A stretch of 6,617 bases of DNA from the NCBI GenBank assembly GCA_016839955.1, contig JAEOTI010000246.1, positions 1 through 6,617 on the forward strand. Direction: 5' to 3'. Positions 1 to 5,125 of this stretch are shown piece after piece. The notes under the pieces are model-generated. The model was not told the DNA's origin. It did not search any database and worked only from the letters and a program-made list of their open reading frames with translations. This stretch comes from Candidatus Hodarchaeota archaeon. Its GTDB lineage: Archaea > Asgardarchaeota > Heimdallarchaeia > Hodarchaeales > YT1-057. Position 1 is the first letter of the stretch. Each line of letters opens with the position of its first letter. The position numbers and the translations under genes were made by a program.

Positions 1-658
1 GTTAATTTGGCAGGCTTTATCTATTCGGGGTTCTAATTTACCCACAGACGAATTTGAAAGGCTAGAATACTTAGGTGATGGATTATTAGATTGTGTTACT
101 AGTATCATTCTTTATGATCAGTCTAATGGACTGCCTCCAGAGGAATTAACACGTTATCGTTCTATTCTAACAAATAACACAAATCTTGCTAAAATTGCAA
201 AAAGCTTAAACCTAGATGAAATAGGAAAACTTCTAGGAATGGGAAAATTAAGTCCAGGCCAAGCAGCAGATTCTTTTGAGGCATTAGTAGGTTCAATCTT
301 TATTGATACTAATCGAAATTTTGACAAGACATTAGAATTAGTAAGTGAAATTGCACAATTCAATGACAGGTTAGAAGCAATTCGTCAAAGTCCTTGGGGT
401 ACTAAAGATCCTAAATCGTTCTTGCATGAGTGGGTTCAACAGGAATATAAGAATGAAGCTGATGTCATCTATGATGACAGGAATGAAGGAACAGCTAATG
501 CTCCCGAATTTTATGTAAAAGCACTTATTGAGAAAAAAACTGATCGAGAAAAGATGTTCGAAGGAGAAAGTGTTGGCCCCTTTTCAAGAAAGAAACACGC
601 TGAAAAGGAAGCATCAGAATCGTTATTAACTTTATTAAGAGAAAGAGGTATTCTATGA
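1..658 (+). CDS. rnc: Ribonuclease III (RNase III domain + dsRNA-binding domain), 5'-truncated by the window edge
   Basis: An endonuclease that cuts double-stranded RNA, acting as a dimer with Mg2+. The frame is open from base 2 (218 visible residues), so the true start lies upstream; compared with ordinary RNase III only the first 25-35 residues seem missing. The family signature is seen at visible residues 19-26 (ERLEYLGD, bases 56-79), which supplies the equivalents of E. coli E38, E41 and D45. The second catalytic motif, DSFEALVG (D at 269-271, E at 278-280), supplies D114 and E117. The nuclease core is therefore expected to be active. A canonical dsRNA-binding domain follows at about bases 407-640. 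It starts DPKSFLHEW and ends in the lysine-rich SRKKHAEKEAS helix that contacts RNA. The stop TGA is 22 nt before the Argonaute start, so the two are probably co-transcribed. An internal ATG at 239 is not the start, because the catalytic motif lies before it. Identification is firm; a defence or RNAi role rather than rRNA processing is inferred from context. Confidence 0.95.
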   Translation, partial: LIWQALSIRGSNLPTDEFERLEYLGDGLLDCVTSIILYDQSNGLPPEELTRYRSILTNNTNLAKIAKSLNLDEIGKLLGMGKLSPGQAADSFEALVGSIFIDTNRNFDKTLELVSEIAQFNDRLEAIRQSPWGTKDPKSFLHEWVQQEYKNEADVIYDDRNEGTANAPEFYVKALIEKKTDREKMFEGESVGPFSRKKHAEKEASESLLTLLRERGIL

Positions 659-669
659 GGAATATTGTT

Positions 670-677
670 GGTGGATC
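670..677 (+). promoter_or_regulatory. Ribosome binding site of the Argonaute gene (supports GTG start at 681)
   Basis: GGTGGATC is close to the Shine-Dalgarno complement of the 16S rRNA 3' end (GGAGGTGATC) and lies 3 nt before the GTG at 681. The Argonaute frame has a stop at 636-638 and no ATG between it and 681, so this site decides the start. The overlapping ATG at 679-681 is in another frame and stops after two codons. Confidence 0.6.
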
Positions 678-680
678 GAT

Positions 681-2987
681 GTGTTAGATACTCAAAAAAA
701 TAGGACTTCCTTTATTCTGAATACTGCTCGTATCTCTTCTACTTGGAATTCAACTTGGGGGATTTTTGAAGCCCATTTTGAAGATTGGGTCGATGAATAC
801 TATAGAAAAATTATTGATTTTCGAAGAAATTTTCATAATGATGATTTTATTTTAGAATCTTATGGGAGGTTTCTTATTTCCATCCCAATTAGCCAAATAG
901 TTTTGACTAATGTTAAAGAGCTTCTAAAAAACGCTTTATCAGAAGAATTCAGTCAACAGGTGGAATTAACTCAAATTCCTACCCCTTCACCTACAGAGAA
1001 AGTCCAACCTGATATTTTAAACGCTTTACGGAATGCTCTTGGTGGATATTTAGCCCATCGCCTTAAGGAGTTAGGATTTGAAAAAGTATCTTCCAAAGGT
1101 ACAATTGGCCGTTTTTTCCATCCAAAATTATCAAAAATAGAGAATCTACGTGAAAGATCTTCAGATGTAACGTTAAAATCGTTATTTGAATTTACAGCCT
1201 TATTAGAACGAAAAGTAGCATCAATTGAAGCTCACTTAGCAATTGATTTGAAGACTGAAGTTGAAGGACAAGAAACATTAGAAGAATTGATATTTGATAA
1301 AGGTGGAATACAGGATATCAAGTACTGGCCCAGTGATCAAAAGAATTGGTTTATCAAGAGCGAGGATGACATTCCAAAGGAATTAAGAAAGTATTCTAAT
1401 TATCGTCTACGGTTAACAAGTGTTGAAAAAAGAGAAATTGGAATTAATAAACCACTTAATATCGTAAGATATAATCCATATAAATCTATGACAGTAAAAG
1501 AGTTTCTTTCACATCAAAACACAACATTACCAGAGTTCAGGTACATAGCTGTAGTTAAAGATAAGTCAGGATCATTTAGCGATCCAAACACTGAATATCG
1601 TCTTCCAGCTATCTATTTACAACATAATATCTCTAATAGTTCTCTCAAGCATAAAAAATGGGAAAGAAAATTTCATCGTTTCTCAAAACCTCCATTAAAA
1701 GAACGTTATCAACGTATAACAGAGGTCTTTAGATTATTGAAAAATGAAGGACTAGTCGAAGTTCCAAGAAGGTTCAGCGGAATTAAACCGAAGATTGCTT
1801 TCCCCACGATACGAGGTCAGAGTGAAAATGTATTTGGTAAACCTCCAAACATTATAGAGAAAGGAATTGATGAGTGGGGAAACCTAAAGAGAATCATGTT
1901 ATATTCTCACCGTAAAGACGAGAATATAGCAAATAGATTAAGAAGAGAACTGGAAAACCAATTCAGACTTATTAGTGAGGTATCAAGGGTAGATGTTCCT
2001 ACAATAACGATGATGAACCTTCCTAATAATCCAGCCCAATTGAAAGATCTAGCAGAGCAATATGATCCGAATCGTGAGGGAACTCTGTATCTTTTCATTC
2101 ATCGGTACGATCGAAATTATTATCGTAGAATTAAGAGTATGTTTACTCAAGAAAATCGGAAACCAGTCCAATTTATTAGAACCACCACTTTATCGAGATC
2201 GAGGAACTTTTTCGCTTTAGTTCGTACATTAATACCTCAAATTCTTGTGAAAACTGGAGGATTACCATATCGCTTGGGTAAAGCAAATCTCGAAAAGACT
2301 CTATTAATAGGGTTAGATAAGGCTAGAGATTCAAGTAGTACCCGTCCATCTGCTAGTGCGGGTGTTGCTGCTGTTACTCCAGAGGGACGCTATGTGTCCG
2401 CAGCTTCCACTCCCCTTGACAACACTAAACATGACAGTATAGACGTAGATAAGTTAGCAGAAGGGCTTTTAGAGGATTTGAAAGTTACATATAAAGATAA
2501 ATTGGATTATGTTGTAATCCTACGCGATGGTTCTCCTGAAGTAGCCCAAGCAGAAGTGGATCCTTGGAAAAAATATGTTAAAGAATATGGACTAGATATG
2601 ATCTTCCTAGCAAGTCGCAAGGAAAATTCTTATCGTGTTTTTCCATCAGAAGTGAAACTAGATGACAGAAGGCCTTATGAACTACCAGTAGTTCTTAATG
2701 AAAGCCCTTTACCAAGTGATGAATTTCTCGTTGTTGCATCAGATGCTCCAATAGGCACACCGAAACCAGTCGTCTATACACTTTTGGATAATTCAGTCAA
2801 TTTCACTCTTGAAGAGATTCAAACGAAAGTAATTGCTCAAATAGTCAGTATGTCAATGTTGTGTTGGGAATCTCCAAAACCGACTAGCCAACCACTTCCG
2901 TTACACTATGCTGATAAATTGGCAGGGTTTACTCAAATGGTTCAACAGGCTTGGCAAATATCAAATAAATATCCAATGTTTATCTAG
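681..2987 (+). CDS. ago: Long prokaryotic Argonaute with PAZ-like, MID and PIWI domains, probable slicer
   Basis: A guide-dependent nuclease that uses a short nucleic acid to find and cut complementary RNA or DNA. At 768 residues it matches full-length (long) pAgos. The N-terminal region is about residues 1-230. A PAZ-like segment spans roughly 245-320 and ends in YRLPAIYLQHN, resembling the YLP(L)E part of PAZ. A linker follows to about 400, then MID about 400-530 and PIWI about 535-768. The MID pocket for the guide 5' phosphate is seen as Y481, K485, Q497 and K524 (the lysine of VKTGG); the Y-K-Q spacing equals that of human AGO2 (Y529, K533, Q545). PIWI aspartates are D546 (LLIGLD), D616 (ILRDG) and D745 (LHYAD), a 70-residue D-to-D spacing typical of slicers. 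The glutamate finger, expected near residues 582-585, has no Glu; D585 is the best candidate. The C terminus is hydrophobic (PMFI), as in pAgos whose end packs into the MID pocket. It starts at GTG. Argonaute identity is firm; guide and target chemistry cannot be read from sequence. Confidence 0.96.
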   Translation: MLDTQKNRTSFILNTARISSTWNSTWGIFEAHFEDWVDEYYRKIIDFRRNFHNDDFILESYGRFLISIPISQIVLTNVKELLKNALSEEFSQQVELTQIPTPSPTEKVQPDILNALRNALGGYLAHRLKELGFEKVSSKGTIGRFFHPKLSKIENLRERSSDVTLKSLFEFTALLERKVASIEAHLAIDLKTEVEGQETLEELIFDKGGIQDIKYWPSDQKNWFIKSEDDIPKELRKYSNYRLRLTSVEKREIGINKPLNIVRYNPYKSMTVKEFLSHQNTTLPEFRYIAVVKDKSGSFSDPNTEYRLPAIYLQHNISNSSLKHKKWERKFHRFSKPPLKERYQRITEVFRLLKNEGLVEVPRRFSGIKPKIAFPTIRGQSENVFGKPPNIIEKGIDEWGNLKRIMLYSHRKDENIANRLRRELENQFRLISEVSRVDVPTITMMNLPNNPAQLKDLAEQYDPNREGTLYLFIHRYDRNYYRRIKSMFTQENRKPVQFIRTTTLSRSRNFFALVRTLIPQILVKTGGLPYRLGKANLEKTLLIGLDKARDSSSTRPSASAGVAAVTPEGRYVSAASTPLDNTKHDSIDVDKLAEGLLEDLKVTYKDKLDYVVILRDGSPEVAQAEVDPWKKYVKEYGLDMIFLASRKENSYRVFPSEVKLDDRRPYELPVVLNESPLPSDEFLVVASDAPIGTPKPVVYTLLDNSVNFTLEEIQTKVIAQIVSMSMLCWESPKPTSQPLPLHYADKLAGFTQMVQQAWQISNKYPMFI

Positions 2988-3015
2988 AAAAAACCTTTGG
3001 TAGAAAAAGTTTAAC

Positions 3016-3020
3016 GAGGT
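3016..3020 (+). promoter_or_regulatory. Possible ribosome binding site for the ATG at 3022/3025
   Basis: GAGGT lies 1 nt before the ATG at 3022 and 4 nt before the tandem ATG at 3025. The first spacing is too short and the second is marginal, so if this site is used, 3025 is the likelier of the two starts. It competes with the site at 3041-3045. Confidence 0.35.
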
Positions 3021-3021
3021 T

Positions 3022-5052
3022 ATGATGTGTCAAAATTTCAGAGGGAAAAATATGAAATGTAGGGAGAAAGATTGCCCCTTATCCTTCAATGATGAAAATA
3101 CATATTATTTTCATCTTATAGCAGATCATAATTTGATGATATGTCCCATTTGCCCTTCAACCTCTTTACGTCCACGAAATCTTCAACAACACCTTTTTCG
3201 TAAACATAAAATTGATTGGAATAATCAGAAGTTTGTTGACCTCTTTATTGAAAAATTTGGACAGGAAGACTCGCTGTTTGACTTCTTAGAAATAGTCAGT
3301 GGTTTTATTCCTTTAGATATAATGAGAAATATTACACGAAAGATGGTTGAATTATCTGGGGGCATAGATCGCCTTAACCGCCAGATTTCTATATCAATAG
3401 TTGATTTTGCAGGTGAATACAAAGTCTATGAGACTCCAACACTCGATGCAAGCGAATACACTAAAATTAGTGGGATTGAGGTATTTTATTACCAGCTTCA
3501 ATACGCAACAGGTGATATTGAAGAAGTAAAACATTTCTGGTATCAATTTGCATTGAGTCAGATTTCGGAATTTCGACAATTAGACTTTGAAACCTTTATT
3601 AATCTTATATTATTCGGATTAAACTTAAGTAGGACCTCTAAACTTTATTATAATGCAGTTGATGAACTCTATAGCATTGTAAAAAGAATAAATCATATAA
3701 AAAATGTTAAGATGAGAGTTAGAATACTCAACTTGGCAATAAATCACTTCTCACAGTTAGGGAGAAAAGAACATGCACTAGAATCTTTTCAGATCTTTAA
3801 AGACCTAGTTAATAATGAGGTTATCATAAATAAGAAAAAATTAACAAATCAAATTGCGATTATTGATTCGCTTCTTCAAGAAAACACCAGTGAAATCATT
3901 TTACTTCTAAAAGAGCATTCAAAAAAGTATCATTATGAATTTCCCATTCTCATAGCAAGAGATCAAATAACAATTGGAAATCTACTCGTTCAGAATGAGA
4001 AATTTAAAGAGGCAAGAAAAGAGTTTGAATTGGCATTTAAAATCTTTGAACAACAAAAAAATTTCAATCAATTTGTAAAAACAGGAATAAATCTTGTAAA
4101 AGTTCATTTGAAGCTCCAACAATATTCAGAAGCAATTAAATGTGCTAAATACACATCAAATACCACTAAAGAACTAAGGATCTCCTCTATATTGAAACTT
4201 AGTTTAGAATTTGGTATTTTAAATATTGATTATTTTTTGATCAAAGATCTACAACCAAAGACACTAGACGATATTAAGGCAGTTTTTAGAAAGATAAAAA
4301 ACGTTAGTGAAGTTATAGACAAAATAGAAGATGCTTTAGTATCTGGGGAAATGGATCACTACTCTCCTGAAGATTTAAATAAGATAGAAGCGCAAATTGA
4401 TACTTTCAAGAAATCTTTTTCAGATTTACACGGTAGATTCACTCAAAATGAAAATAAAATCATCACTAATGAGCTCATTCAACTTGGATTATCGACTTTT
4501 AGTTCTATTGACAAGAATTTTACTGTTCCAGATGCCACTTTAAGAGAGAGATTATACAACATTCTCACAAGTGCCGAAAAAGTCATTGGTTATCGTTTTA
4601 ATCATCCACACCTACTTTGGCAGTCTCTTCTAGACATTGAAAGCAAAAAGGGAACCAAAAAAGGAATTCCCTCACAAAAATTAGCTTTTTTAGGTGATGC
4701 TGCCTTAAAATTGGCGATTAGTGAAATATTGATGGAACACGGAGGAATTGACTCATCACTTGATGAATTATCAAAAAGACGTCAGAAAATTGAGAAAAAC
4801 GCGAATCTCAGTTTAATTTTCGATAGATTGGAACTAGATAAATATATATTGAGTAATAGAGATGTTCTTCCTTCTGATACCTTCTCTACTAACCTCGCAG
4901 AGGAGAACATAATTAAATGGAAGGGGACAATGGTCGAATCTATAATTGGCGCAATCTATTTCGATGGAGGAGTCAAAGCAGTCAAAAGATTCTTAGTTGG
5001 ATGGAAACCTCAACTGTTTGTAAATTTATCTAATGACAAGAAGGAAAAGTGA
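3022..5052 (+). CDS. Two C2H2 zinc fingers + TPR-like helical region + degenerate RNase III domain
   Basis: I know no named family with this arrangement. Residues 11-36 form a first C2H2 finger (C13, C18, H31, H36) and 41-62 a second (C41, C44, H57, H62), probably for nucleic-acid binding. Residues about 70-500 are mostly helical; 311-384 look like two TPR-type repeats (for example KFKEARKEFELAFKIFEQQ), suggesting a protein-binding surface. Residues about 519-660 are an RNase III fold, opening with IGYRFNHPHLLWQSL. The first signature reads QKLAFLGD (552-559), so the equivalents of E. coli E38 and E41 are Q552 and A555 while D45 is kept as D559. The second reads TMVESIIGAIYFDGG (636-650), so D114 is T636 while E117 is kept as E639. 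Cleavage is probably lost or weak, pointing to a structural or partner role, perhaps as a heterodimer with the upstream RNase III. There is no dsRNA-binding domain. It follows Argonaute by 34 nt. The start may be 3025 or, better, 3052 (666 residues), where the ATG has a well-spaced GAGGG and lies just before the first finger. Confidence 0.9.
   Translation: MMCQNFRGKNMKCREKDCPLSFNDENTYYFHLIADHNLMICPICPSTSLRPRNLQQHLFRKHKIDWNNQKFVDLFIEKFGQEDSLFDFLEIVSGFIPLDIMRNITRKMVELSGGIDRLNRQISISIVDFAGEYKVYETPTLDASEYTKISGIEVFYYQLQYATGDIEEVKHFWYQFALSQISEFRQLDFETFINLILFGLNLSRTSKLYYNAVDELYSIVKRINHIKNVKMRVRILNLAINHFSQLGRKEHALESFQIFKDLVNNEVIINKKKLTNQIAIIDSLLQENTSEIILLLKEHSKKYHYEFPILIARDQITIGNLLVQNEKFKEARKEFELAFKIFEQQKNFNQFVKTGINLVKVHLKLQQYSEAIKCAKYTSNTTKELRISSILKLSLEFGILNIDYFLIKDLQPKTLDDIKAVFRKIKNVSEVIDKIEDALVSGEMDHYSPEDLNKIEAQIDTFKKSFSDLHGRFTQNENKIITNELIQLGLSTFSSIDKNFTVPDATLRERLYNILTSAEKVIGYRFNHPHLLWQSLLDIESKKGTKKGIPSQKLAFLGDAALKLAISEILMEHGGIDSSLDELSKRRQKIEKNANLSLIFDRLELDKYILSNRDVLPSDTFSTNLAEENIIKWKGTMVESIIGAIYFDGGVKAVKRFLVGWKPQLFVNLSNDKKEK
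3041..3045 (+). promoter_or_regulatory. Ribosome binding site favouring an internal start at 3052
   Basis: GAGGG is followed by a 6-nt A-rich spacer and ATG at 3052, an optimal Shine-Dalgarno geometry. This start would give a protein beginning MKCREKDC, immediately at zinc finger 1. The ten residues between 3022 and 3052 contain no recognisable domain, so the shorter product is attractive; both could be made. Confidence 0.45.
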
Positions 5053-5125
5053 AATGTTATGTTGAGTATTCATGATGAAGGAATCCTAGATCAAATTTCC
5101 TAGACTTTTTAGGGGTTAAGGTGTT
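5053..5125 (+). other. Longest intergenic gap (73 nt), no clear terminator
   Basis: This AT-rich gap separates the zinc-finger/RNase III-like gene from the helicase gene. It holds a direct repeat CCTAGA at 5085-5090 and 5099-5104, and a feeble 4-bp CCTA/TAGG hairpin at 5099-5113. Neither is strong enough to call a terminator. A 14-codon ORF at 5059-5103 is not supported as a gene. Read-through transcription into the helicase is likely, although a separate promoter cannot be excluded. Confidence 0.4.
5111..5123 (+). promoter_or_regulatory. Ribosome binding site of the helicase gene
   Basis: Two overlapping Shine-Dalgarno-like blocks precede the ATG at 5126: AGGGG at 5111-5115 (10-nt spacing) and AAGGTG at 5118-5123 (2-nt spacing). 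The latter matches the 3' half of the consensus, where a short gap is expected. An in-frame TAA at 5117-5119 means 5126 is the first possible ATG. Confidence 0.5.

Noticed and set aside
154..363. Minus-strand ORF of 69 codons opposite the RNase III gene
   Set aside because: It lies wholly inside a strongly recognised coding region, has no recognisable domain and is a shadow frame. The minus-strand ORFs at 1907-2098, 3225-3422 and 3394-3579 are rejected for the same reason.
239..658. Starting the RNase III gene at ATG 239
   Set aside because: The ERLEYLGD catalytic signature lies upstream at 56-79 in the same open frame, so 239 is internal to the protein.
2988..3021. Possible regulatory hairpin between Argonaute and the zinc-finger gene (AACC at the left, GGTT at the right)
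   Set aside because: There are only four base pairs across a long AT-rich loop, so this is not distinguishable from chance.
5059..5103. 14-codon ORF after the zinc-finger gene, with an AAGGA-like block upstream
   Set aside because: It is too short and has no recognisable feature; chance ATG-to-stop runs of this size are common in AT-rich gaps.
5099..5113. Possible terminator hairpin CCTA/TAGG with a T run
   Set aside because: The stem is only 4 bp and the T run is in the loop rather than after the stem, so it does not match an intrinsic terminator.
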